Shown here in pieces: positions 12,461 through 22,150 of a stretch of 64,000 bases of DNA. This stretch comes from Desmodus rotundus (taxonomy: Eukaryota > Chordata > Mammalia > Chiroptera > Phyllostomidae), in assembly GCF_022682495.2 (NCBI RefSeq), contig NC_071397.1, positions 15,715,082 to 15,779,081 on the forward strand, given 5' to 3'. The position numbers were made by a program, and so were the translations under genes. How positions within the stretch are numbered: position 1 is the first letter of the stretch; each line of letters starts with the position of its first letter. A model generated the notes under the pieces. It did no database searches, had not been told where the DNA came from, and worked only from the letters and a program-made list of their open reading frames with translations.

Positions 12461-13034
12461 TATGGGGAACTGTTCCAAACGTGGGAAATGTGGCCCAGCC
12501 CCCACTCAGAAAAGTCAGTGGGGAGCGAGGCTGAGTGGGCAGGACCCATACCCACAGATAGGTTCTCCCGTGGGGAATCAGGCCTGCATTGTACCTAGAG
12601 CACTATGAGGCTTGCTCTTCCTAAAACTCCCTCACCCTGAATTGAGGCAGCAAATGTTTACTGCATATCTTTAAAGTAACTTCCTAAAATCTGTGCTAAA
12701 CCTTCCAAGGACCAGTGTGACCAGTTCAACCACTTTTCCCTTTACATTGCAAATATTCTTCTTTGATGTAATTAGCGACATCCTCTCCTTCGTTGTCTGT
12801 AAAAGATAACCACCCAAAACAAGCCTATGCATAGTAAATAAGGACCATCCTTGATGTAAGGTGCCTAGAAAAACAATAAAAGCCAGTCCAGACAGGGGTC
12901 TTGGGTCTCGGGGCCCTCTCTCTGATTTAGAGAGTGGCCGCACAGCCCCTTTTTCTCCACAGGATTTCTGTAGTCCATGTGTATTTGTCTATTGCTGCCA
13001 CAACACAGGATCCTGCGGGCCGGGATCCGCATCA
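12461..13034 (+). mobile_element. Solo LTR of a class II (betaretrovirus-like) endogenous retrovirus
   Basis: This is a 574-base block bounded by a 6-bp direct repeat, CCTTGC (12455-12460 and 13035-13040). Six-base duplications are typical of class II (ERVK-like) proviruses. The block ends in ...GCATCA; its start, TATGGGG, fits a mutated TG terminus. A polyadenylation signal, AATAAA, lies at 12875-12880, followed by a GC-richer R/U5-like stretch. There is no gag, pol or env sequence on either side, so it is a solo LTR left by LTR-LTR recombination. Minus and plus open frames within it (12671-12943, 12861-13064) are incidental. Confidence 0.72.
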
Positions 13035-13040
13035 CCTTGC

Positions 13041-13484
13041 CAGGTGACCCTCTTCTTCAATTAAAACACACATACAAAAAGAGTCAGAGGGAAAAAGAAA
13101 TGTCAGAAAAACAGAAGTCAGTGTTTTATCTAAACCACCAAAACTCTCAGTGACATAGAGGACAGCATTGTCTGGGAAAATGCAGACATTGACAACCCCA
13201 AGTTTTAAAGTGATCCCAAATAAATTAAACTGTGAGTGTGAAAAAACTAAAAATATCTCAAATAATTCATTTTATTTATGTTTTTATATACATGTCCAAG
13301 TGTGATATCAAAACCTGTTTTCAATACATAAAAATGTAAAATTGAAGCAATAAGAGAGCATTGTATCATACATAATTGGCATCGTGACAGTGCATCTTAT
13401 ACTCAAAGGCATTCGAGATGTGGTAAATATGTTGCAGAGCAAGGTGGGGCTCACGATAAATTATTACAGAAAGGATTCCCCCCG
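13041..13484. other. Intergenic sequence, nothing recognised
   Basis: This is AT-rich sequence between the two LTR-type elements, with no repeat or coding signal I can name. The left edge of the next element may extend into 13430-13484. Confidence 0.4.
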
Positions 13485-14441
13485 TTCTGTCTATGGAGGT
13501 TCCTCCCCCGCCACGCCCACCTGCTAGGTTCGCAATGCCCCCCGCCAGAGGAAAGACGTCTCTCAATGCCAGAGACTGGTGAAAAGGAAAGGAATTGTTT
13601 ATTTAAAAGTCACACAAACTTAAGAGTAATGACTTAATGTCTTCAATAAGATACTAAAGTCCTCTAGAATGCCCACAGATGCACAGTCCTATCCTCTCCC
13701 TGTGCCCAGTCCGGGTACCGTGTCTCAGGGAAAGAAGTAGAAGTCGGTGATTCAGGCTCCCGGCACCATCAGCTGTGTGGCTGCTGCGATCTCCAGTTAA
13801 TCCAAAGCCATGTGGCACCTTCTCACCGCCCACCAGCAAGAGTCCTTTCTCCCCTTTCTTCCCAGCAAAGTCTCTCCTGTTGCCTAAGCCGCGTGGCAAA
13901 AAGAAGCACTCCAAAACCACATGGTCCTTTTTACTCTTCTTCAGAACTGTGTGGTCCTTTTCCCCATTTCAGAACCGCGTTGTCCTCTTCCTTTCCCCTC
14001 AGAACCTCGTGGTTCTCTTCTATTCACTCCAGAACTGTGTGGCCCCCTATTTACTTCAGAGCCGCGTGGTCTACTCTTTTCTCCCCCAAAACCTTGTGGT
14101 CCTCCCCTTCTATGGCTGCCGGGCCTAGGTTTAAATCCCAGCACCCATCTTCCTTTGCAGCCCCATTTCCGACTCCTCCTACAGTCAGCACACCTGCCAG
14201 CATCCCCGTATTCTTCCAGCTTTACTGGGCTGCCATAGTAAGTCTGGGCAGGTGTGGCCCCATGGCGTGGAGCCAATCATCTCCAAGCTCTCATGCAGGC
14301 CCTGTAACCAGAGGGAGTTGCTTCCCACTCCCATCTTGGATGGAAGTCACTCCCATCCGCCTGACTCAAAGCTTGGCCACAGCTATTTAACATATCCATG
14401 AAACCAGTTAAAGGTTATAGATATGTTAAATGACCATGACA
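13485..14441 (-). mobile_element. LTR-like element (endogenous retrovirus), minus strand, with internal minisatellite
   Basis: Read on the minus strand, the block starts TGTCATGGTCATTTAACATA at 14441, an LTR-like TG start. It contains a GC-rich promoter-like part, a tandem-repeat part, and an AATAAA at 13603-13598 followed by a GC-rich U5-like stretch down to about 13485. I found no flanking target duplication, so the left border is approximate and the retroviral origin is inferred from architecture. Long open frames in several registers (13775-14390 plus, 13654-13920 and 13941-14276 minus) come from the repetitive, stop-poor sequence and are not genes. Confidence 0.45.
13909..14108. repeat. 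Minisatellite, about seven units of 27-31 bases
   Basis: Units share the core CAGAACCGYGTGGTCC followed by a pyrimidine-rich tail of variable length. Starts are near 13912, 13943, 13971, 14001, 14031, 14058 and 14088. Diverged half-units (AAGCCATGTGGCACC near 13805 and AAGCCGCGTGGCAAA near 13887) suggest the array was once longer. It lies within the LTR-like element. Confidence 0.75.
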
Positions 14442-16685
14442 GGGGTTAGCTGCAAAGCTCTTGCTACCCAAAACAGCTTTGAATGGCCCTGTTCCATGTG
14501 TCCCATCCCCCCTGGCTCAGGCCTGTGGGGGTAAGGACATCCTACACACATTTTTCTAGTATTTCCTGGACACCCCGAGCTCTGGACCCCATTACAAATC
14601 CCTTCTTGGGGCCCTCCTCTTGGCTGCACTCTGCTTCAAATATGGTGTCACTGGACAAGATATTCTTTTGAGTTGTTTTTCCAAAATGTTAATAAGAGTC
14701 CATGGTACCTGTGTCCGTTATAACCCTGAACACCTTCTGAAAGAGGACATGTTTTCTCAAGGTACATAATCAAGATTAGAATTGGACTGTACTCTGTGGT
14801 TGGGAAACATAGCTAAGAAAAGGACTGAATTAGGATTCTTAAACTTGGCCTCATGAGAATTATATTAACAGTAATAATAAAGCATTGCTTCCCACAAAGC
14901 TTCTCTACCCAATTTATTGTTTTTATTTTATTCTTTCTTGGTGACCTTTTGAGCAGGAAGAAAAGTGTAGACCAGGAGACCGAAATTATTAATAAGTTGA
15001 CTCCTTTGACTAACTAGCGAGCTTCTAAAGCATGAAATTTTTCAAAACAAGAGAATTAGCCAAGAAAAGAGAAAACCCAGCTAAACATAATTCCCTAAAT
15101 AAAATACCTAAAATAGAGAAAGATTAAGATAACTCTTTCTCTTCCACCCATCAAAATAGTCATCCTCTTAGTGCTGAACCGAACTCCCAATGATAAACTT
15201 CAATATCTCTCAAGACATCAATGGTGGCAAACTAACAGTAGCATGACAATAGAGAGCCTGTGTGTGCGGTGGGTGGACAGGGGTGGGGTTGTTAGTGGTG
15301 TGCCCTGAGAGCCAGCAATAACAATGCCTATAGAAAAATTTTAAATGATGATAAAACTAACTAAAAGTTGGTCATTTTGGGTTTGTTTTGTTTTTTTTAA
15401 ATCACTGTGTACCAGCAATTCTAAACAATGTCAGCAATATTCTTCCCACCTGAGTGGGTCACTCCCACACATCATCATTTCCCCTTGATTCCCAACTGGC
15501 TCATCAGAATGAAAACACAAATTAGGTTAATGTAAACATGTACGAGATAATAAAGGATGCTTGGAAGAGAAGCTTGTCAATCATTCCAGGAACTCTCCTA
15601 CAGAGGCAGTAACTGATTTCCAGTATATGGAAATTCAAATATTCACAGAGCTAGGGCTTCATACAGAAGCTTTCTTTAAGGGTTTCCCTACCCAGTTCCA
15701 ATATAAGAAAAAGAAAACTATAATATTAAGCATTTATTTAATTAATGAATCAAATTAAAATTCTTTACCGCCATACACCACACCCTAAGGGGGAAGCAAA
15801 CCTCACAGAACAGCCTGTTCTGTGGCCTAAAGGATTGTTTGGCACCTGGATAAGAAGGCAAAAACAACAAATTCAGGTTTTTGAGGCTATACAGATTGAA
15901 GAACCACAAAATCATTGCCCAGGAACCAAAGAAAGTGAAAAAGCAACAATCTTTCCACATATAATTTGTGTTCTTCCGGTCACTGGGGTTATGTATCTGA
16001 GAGGCGGTCAGTGTTGAAAACTGTGTTTTACAGGCTTTGTGGGATAGTTGCATAGGGAAATGTGCTGGCTTTATTGTTGTTGGTTTTTAATTTACCCCTC
16101 TGGAACCATGTGGGTAGACAGGTGTTAGGGTTAAAAATTCATATGTTATGTGATAGGATTTTCGTGAGGAAATGGAGCAGAAGGGATGGACATTTTAACA
16201 GCTTGTGAGGTTTTAGAAGTGAAAAGGGAAGAGAGTAATGCATTTTGCCTATTGAAAAAAATCATTGAAATATGCAGCTGTGCATTGTGGAGAATCAAAA
16301 TGCTCTAGTTCTAAAGTAAAAGAAGAAAAATGAAGTCAACAATATTTTGTAAGGAGAGACTTTGCAAAATGGGGAATTTTTTTAATCCAAAGATTTTTCT
16401 GATTAGCCCAAAGATAGGTTAATTCCATTATTAATCAATAAATCAATGTAAGACACAGAGAGAAAGAAGAAAACAGATTTCTGTTTCAATTCCACTTCTT
16501 ATGAGCCTGTCTGCATCTTTTCACATATTCAACAAACATTTATTGTGTTCTTAATATGTGAAAAAAAATCTACTAGCAACTGTGGAAGATGTAAAGGGAG
16601 TTTTTTTTAAAAATAAATGATATTCTCATTTAATTTATAAATAAGAAATGATATAATAATAAAAACAGTTATAATTTTTTCAATC
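14442..16685. other. Intergenic sequence with an L2 fragment
   Basis: The sequence is mostly unique-looking AT-rich DNA. About 16510-16620 reads like a reverse L2 3' end (CAACAAACATTTATTGTGTT). A GT-rich stretch lies at 15260-15305. No coding region is supported; the frames at 15561-15758 and 15742-16053 lack protein features. Confidence 0.5.
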
Positions 16686-16689
16686 TTAC

Positions 16690-16885
16690 ATAAATACCTC
16701 TGGGTAAATGTTTTACATAAGTTATTTATAATACTAAAAATAATGACACAGCAAGGCAGGTATTTTTAATTCTCACTTATCAAGTGAGAATTTGATAGGA
16801 AATTTGAGGCTCAGGCAATTTCAAAGATCACTGAACTGGTCCATCATGGAATCAAGATTTGAACCCAAATCTTTCTGCACTTTGG
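16690..16885 (+). mobile_element. MIR SINE fragment
   Basis: It reads from GCAAGGCAGGTATTTTTAAT through TTGAGGCTCAGGCAATTTCA to CAAGATTTGAACCCAAATCT, the order of the MIR core region. Confidence 0.55.
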
Positions 16886-17029
16886 TGTACATGCAACAGC
16901 AAAGCACATGTAGGAAGCAGCACCATCAAAATATAATTAAAAGCTCAAAGACAAAAGAGAGGAACATTTTCAACCCTCCTCTTCTCTCTACTACCTTTCA
17001 TGTCTTTCTACAACACAACATTAATTTTT

Positions 17030-17745
17030 ATTTTTCTGTTTATTCAGTAATTCATTTAGTAAGTATTGAGTGGGTACCTGCTATATATCTGGTGATATCC
17101 TAGTGTTGGGGGACAGAGGTAAATACAGCAACACGCTTGCCCCTGTGGAGCTTACATTCTAATGTGGGGTCAGACTGGCAGTAATCAAACAAGTGTGATG
17201 ACAAGCTGTGAAATGTGCCATGAAGAAAAATAACAGTGTGGAAATAGAGAAATGGCGCTGTTACAGACCATCGAGAACAACTGTTCAGAGGAGGCCTCTT
17301 TAGGGAAATGACATTGCAGGTGCTGTAGTTTAGTGAGTTATGCAAATAGAGGGAAACACTAGTTTAAAGGCCCTGAGGCAGAACACACTGGAGAGGTCAG
17401 GGATTAGCAAGGGGCCAATGTGGCTACTGCAGAATGAGCGATGGAAAGAGTGGCAGAACAGGAGGTCAAACATGGAATCAAGTTATGTAGGAACCTGATA
17501 ACATAGATTCTAGTGGGTCATGGGATTCTTTCATTTTATTTAGACTGTGATGGAGAGTTATTGGAAAGTTTGAGCATTAAGATAATATCGTGCAATGCAC
17601 AATTTTTAAAAACCATCCTGGTTGCTACATGGAGAAGCGACTCTAGAAGAGGCAAAACTGGAGGCAAAAAAACCCTCTCCTAGACCAGTTAGGAGACTGT
17701 TTCAATTCCGTAGGCAGAGGATGATGTTTTCAATACATGGCTCTG
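17030..17745 (-). mobile_element. LINE2 (L2) 3' region
   Basis: On the plus strand it shows the reverse of an L2 end: AAGTATTGAGTGGGTACCTG, then CTTGCCCCTGTGGAGCTTAC, then further L2-like blocks (GAGTTATTGGAAAGTTTGAG; CCATCCTGGTTGCTACATGG) to about 17740. It is old and diverged. The minus frame 17100-17345 is not coding. Confidence 0.6.
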
Positions 17746-17824
17746 GGACATGGGTCTCTACATGGAAAGAAAGTGATTATTGATCTCTAATTCGTATCAA
17801 AGAGAAACTTAGTTTGAGAAAGCC

Positions 17825-18036
17825 AATAAACCTAAATGTGAAAGCTAAAGATAAAATCTTCGAGAATGTAAGAGAATATATTCATAACCTTCAGATAGTC
17901 AAAGGGTTCTTAAAAGGAATACACAAAAAAGCTAAGCATAAAAGAAAGTATTAACATCATTAAAATTTAACATCCTTAAAATGAAGAACATCTATTTATC
18001 AAATAGCAAAAAATAAGAAAGGGAAAAGTATATGTA
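17825..18036 (+). mobile_element. L1 ORF2 fragment
   Basis: Reads like the 3' part of L1 ORF2 (AAAATCTTCGAGAATGTAAG; AAAGGGTTCTTAAAAGGAAT). Decayed. Confidence 0.5.
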
Positions 18037-18040
18037 TGTA

Positions 18041-18173
18041 CAGGGGTGAGAAAAATCAGGATTATAGTTGTGAGAATGGGAAACACAGAGTTAATAAAGC
18101 TATTGTAATAATCATAACCTCCATATCTTTTCCCATACAAACAACTACAAACCTACTTTTGCCCACCCCTGCA
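18041..18173. mobile_element. Mariner-type MITE, copy 2 (about 131 bp)
   Basis: It starts CAGGGGTGAGAAAAATCAGG after a TA (18039-18040) and ends with the inverted repeat AACCTACTTTTGCCCACCCC. The core TTAATAAAGCTATTGTAATA matches the core of the copy at 6311-6428, so both belong to one family. Confidence 0.7.
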
Positions 18174-18229
18174 TAATCCAGAAACTATAAAGAACCCCTG
18201 CATACTAATAGGGCAGAGAAAAATAACAC

Positions 18230-18400
18230 AATCATAGAAGTGACATCCCATCATATTTGTCATATTCTATCGCTTGCAAACAAATCACAGTGTCCACCAA
18301 CACTCAAGGGCATTATACAAGGGCATGGATACCAGGAGGCACAGATCACTGGGGGTCATCTTAGCGTCTCTCCATCACATATGCCATCCACGTCTTACAC
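18230..18400. mobile_element. Ancient interspersed repeat, family not assigned
   Basis: Words such as ATACAAGGGCATGGATACCA and ACTGGGGGTCATCTTAGCGT belong to a repeat common in mammals, but I cannot name it. It abuts the L1 remnant that follows. Confidence 0.35.
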
Positions 18401-18897
18401 AGAGGAAGCACTCTATACACACTATTATCATAGTGCTTTCTTTCACTTACTATGTCTTCTGTCACTCACTCCATAAATGGATAGAGAGATCTTTCCCATC
18501 CCTTTTTACAGCTTCAGAGTACTCTTTTGTGTGAATGTCCTTTTTTAAAATCAGTCCACTATTAATGGACATGGGTTATTTCCAGTCTTTGGTTATTACA
18601 AATGGTGTGGCAATGAATAGTCATGTACATACATGATTTCTTTCCTTTGGTTTTGTTTCGGCAGTGTATCTATGGGATAAGTCTTAAGAAGTAATTTCTT
18701 GAGATTAATACATATGTAATTTTGTACTTTTTAGGTCTTCTGGGAATTTTTTATTGCTTTCTATAATAGCTTTTACCTATTTCTTATTAAGTTTGTGGCT
18801 GGATATTTTATTTCTGTCATCGTAACAAGAGTCTATTTTCCACTATTTCTTCCAACTGGTTATTATTTCAATATAGCCAGACTATTGATTACTTTTA

Positions 18898-19107
18898 ATC
18901 CTCACCCAAGGACATGCTTATTGATTTTAGAGAGAGGGATAGAAACATCGATGTGAGAGAGAAACATCAATTAGTTGCCTCCTGTACTCACCCTGACCAG
19001 AGACTGAACCTGTAACCTAGGTATGTGCCCTGACCAAGAATCAAACCTGTGACCTCTTGGTTTATGGGACGATGCTCCGAACAACTGAGCCACACCAGAC
19101 AGGCCCA
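18898..19107 (-). mobile_element. VES-type SINE within the old L1
   Basis: On the minus strand it opens with GGCCTGTCTGGTGTGGCTCA and ends near 18898. TSDs: CTATTGATTACT at 18884-18895 and CTAGTGATTACT at about 19109-19120. Confidence 0.85.
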
Positions 19108-19636
19108 GGCTAGTGATTACTGAGTAATATTTTGCAATTTAATTTTATTAAATTTCTTTACTATTCATAGTAGTGCTTCCACCAATTATTTCTTGTTTTT
19201 CTAGATAATCACATTTATGCAAAAAGTTTTATTTCTTTCTGTCACATTTTTATGTTCCTATTTGCTTTCACTATCTAAGTTTATTGACTTATACTGTACT
19301 AAAGAGTAGATAGAGGACATTCTTGGTTTTTTCCAGGCTTCAGCAGAGAAGAAAAGCCTCTAGTGTTTTCCCATTAAGTAAAATGTTGACTCTTCTGGAC
19401 TTAAATTTGTGTGTATATGTAGATGAATATATAATCAGGTTAAGGAAATTATTATCAAATTTAAAGTGATTATGTATTTTTTACATTAATAACTTGATAT
19501 TGTCAAATGTTTTTTTCTTGTCAAATAATATTTTTCTCCTTAGCTCTATTAATATGTTAAATTATATTAATTATACTCCTTTTGAACTGCCCTTGCATTC
19601 CTACAATAAACTCCACTTGGTCATGATGTATTTTTT

Positions 19637-21912
19637 AAATATATTTTATTGTTTTTGCTATTACAATTGTCCCAATTTTCCCCCTTTGCCCCTTCCACCC
19701 AGTATCCCTCTTCCCTCCAGCAATCCCCCCTTAGTTCATGTCCATGTGTCATGCATATAAGTTTGGCCTTTCCATTTCCTATACTGTTCTTAACCTCCCT
19801 GTGTCTATTTCGTTCCGACCGTTTATGCTTCTTAATCCCTGCACCTTTCCCTCCACTCTCCCCCTCCCCCATCCCTGCTGATAACCCTACAAATGATCTC
19901 CATATCTATGATTCTGTTCCTGTTCTGCTTGTTTGCTTAGTTTGTTTTTTTAGATTAAATTGCTGATAATTGTGAATTTCTTGCCATTTTAATGTTCATA
20001 GTTTTTTCTTCTTTTTCTTAAATAAGTCCTTTTAACATTTCATGTAATAATGGCTTGGTAATAATGAACTCCTTTAGCTTTATTTTGTCTGTGAAGGAAG
20101 CACTTTGTCTGCCTTTCAATTTTAAATAATGGCTTTGCTGGATACAGCCATCTAACTTATATGTCCTTGCTTTTTATCACTTTGAGTACTTCTTGCCAGT
20201 CCCTTCTTGCCTGCAAAATTTCCTTTGAGAAATCAGCTGATAGTCTTATGGGAACTCCTTTGTAGGTAACTGCTTTTCTCCTACTACCTTTAAGATTCTC
20301 TCTTTATCTTTAACCTTTGGCATTTTAATTATGATGTGTCTTGGTGTGGTCCTCTTTGGGTCCAACTTGTTTGGGACTCTCTGTGTTTCCTGGACTTCTA
20401 TGTCTATTTCCTTTGCCACGTTAAGAAAGTTTTTTTTCATTATTTTTTCAAATAAGTTTTCAATTTCTTGCTCTTCCTCTCCTCTTTCTGGCATCCCTAT
20501 GATTCAGAGGTTGTGCATTTGGAGATATCCCAGAGGCTGCTTACACTATCCTTATTTTCTTTTATCTTTATCTTTTTTTTTTTTTTTTGAGTTCTTGTTC
20601 CTTCTTACTGTTCCAGTTGAACTCTTACTTCTTTGTGTTCCAAATTGTTGATTTGAATCCTGGCTTCCTCCCCTTCACTGTTGGTTTCCTGTGGGATTTT
20701 CTCTATTTCATTTAGTGTAACCTTCATTTCTTCCCTTATGTTGTTGCCGTACTCAATGACTCCTTTTTTAAAAAAAGATTTTATTTACTTTATTTTTTAG
20801 AGAGAGGAAGGAAGAGGGAAAGAGAGAGAAACATCAATGTGTGGTTGTCTCTCGTGCACCCCCCCCGGGGACCTGGCCAGCAACCCAGGCATGTGCCCTA
20901 GACTGGGAATCGAACCGGCAACCCTTTGATTTGCAGGCTGGCACTCAACCACTGAGTCACGTCAGCCAGGGCTCAATGAGTTATTTGAGCATCTTGATCA
21001 CCAGTGTTTTAAACTCTGCACCTGATAGGTTGGTTATCTGCATTTTGTTTAGTCCTTTTTTTTTAGTTTTGTTCTATTCTTTCATTTGGTCTGTATTTCT
21101 TTTTCTCCTAATTTGTTAGCCTCCCTGTGTTTGTTTTTGTGTACTAGGTAGAGCTGCTTTGATTCCCTGTCTTAGTAGTGTAGCCTATTGTAGAAAAGCA
21201 CCTATAAATTGTATGGGGTGGAGCCTTAGGTAGTCACCAGGTTGGGGCAACCTACTTCACTTTGTGGTTCTGTGCGAGGTGCAGGCTTAGAGAAGGGACA
21301 GTGCTGCTGCCTGGCTTCTGGAGGTTTGCCCAGCACTCACCCCATTTCCAGTCACTTCACCCCACTCCCAGCATGCAACTGGCACCCTTCCTGGTGTTGC
21401 CCTGGTGCTGAATCCCAGAGCGTGTGTGTTTGCATTTGTTCTAAGACTGTGCGGGCCCTTTCAGTGGAATCTCCTAAAACCCTGGCGGTTTCTTCTGTTG
21501 CCCCAATCCCCTCTGGTTTTTACAGCCAGAAGTTATGGGGATTTACCTTCCCAGCACTGGAACCCTGAGCTCTGTGGTCTGGTCTGGGGCCGGGATGGCT
21601 CAGTCCCAATGTATACCTCTCAATTTTTATCTACCACATGTGAACATGGGGCCACCTGTTCTGCCGCCGCAGTCACCTCTCTACACCATTCTGCATCTCC
21701 TCACCTCTCTGCCCATCTCCACCTCACTGCCCCTCCTACCCATCTGGATGAATGTGGCTCCTTTGAATCCTTGGTTGTCAGGCTTCTATAAATCTCCATT
21801 TTCTGACAGTTCTGGGTGTTACTTATTTTGAGGTTTAGTTGGAATTCTCTCTGTGGTTGCACAAGGAGACAAAGCATGTCTACTTATGCCTCCATCTGGA
21901 CCAAGAGTTCTC
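19637..21912 (-). mobile_element. Near full-length HAL1/L1-like element, copy 3, with TSD
   Basis: Read on the minus strand, a 5' end (GTCCAGATGGAGGCATAAG from about 21903) is followed by a 5' UTR. An ORF1-type region comes next (minus frame 20246-20494: EQEIENLFEKIMKKNFLNVA and RHIIIKMPKVKDKERILK), then a 3' UTR ending near 19637. No ORF2 is present; without the internal SINE it is about 2.07 kb. The TSD is imperfect: TCATGATGTATTTTTT at 19621-19636 and TCGTGATGTGTTTTTTT at 21913-21929. It sits inside the older L1. Plus-strand frames at 21242-21831 are reverse images of its 5' UTR. Confidence 0.78.
20760..20971 (-). mobile_element. VES-type SINE inside the HAL1-like element
   Basis: Minus-strand start GCCCTGGCTGACGTGACTCA; T-rich image of the tail at 20763-20800. 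Exact TSD CTCAATGA at 20752-20759 and 20972-20979. The frame 20841-21119 crosses it and is not a gene. Confidence 0.88.
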
Positions 21913-22150
21913 TCGTGATGTGTTTTTTTAAGTGGTCTTAGAATCTGTTTGCTAATATCTGCTTTATAAATTTGGCATTGATAAGCTATAGTTTTCTTTT
22001 TGGTATAATTTTTGTCACATGTTTATATCAATTTATTCGTGTTTCATTAAAAGAATGCTGAAGTTTTCCTTCTGTTACTATGCTCAGAAAAAGTAGTTAG
22101 TTTTGGAATGATCTCATATTTACATATTTTGTAGAATTTTGTAGCTTTCA

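Larger units (their letters stand above)
18400..22150 (-). mobile_element. Old L1 (L1M-type) ORF2 remnant in minus orientation, split by younger insertions
   Basis: The flanks 18400-18885, 19118-19620 and 21930-22150 read as one L1 ORF2 stretch in reverse: ATTAATGGACATGGGTTATT near 18560, then CCTTGCATTCCTACAATAAA near 19590. Past the HAL1 insertion it continues with CTATAGTTTTCTTTTTGGTA near 21985. It is broken by a SINE (18898-19107) and by a HAL1-like element (19637-21912) that itself holds a SINE. No intact frame survives. Confidence 0.6.

Noticed and set aside
13812..14390. 192-codon plus-strand open frame, one of the longest outside TFAP2D
   Set aside because: It lies in the LTR-like element and its minisatellite; overlapping frames are open in other registers and on the other strand, and the translation is Pro/Ser-rich without any domain.
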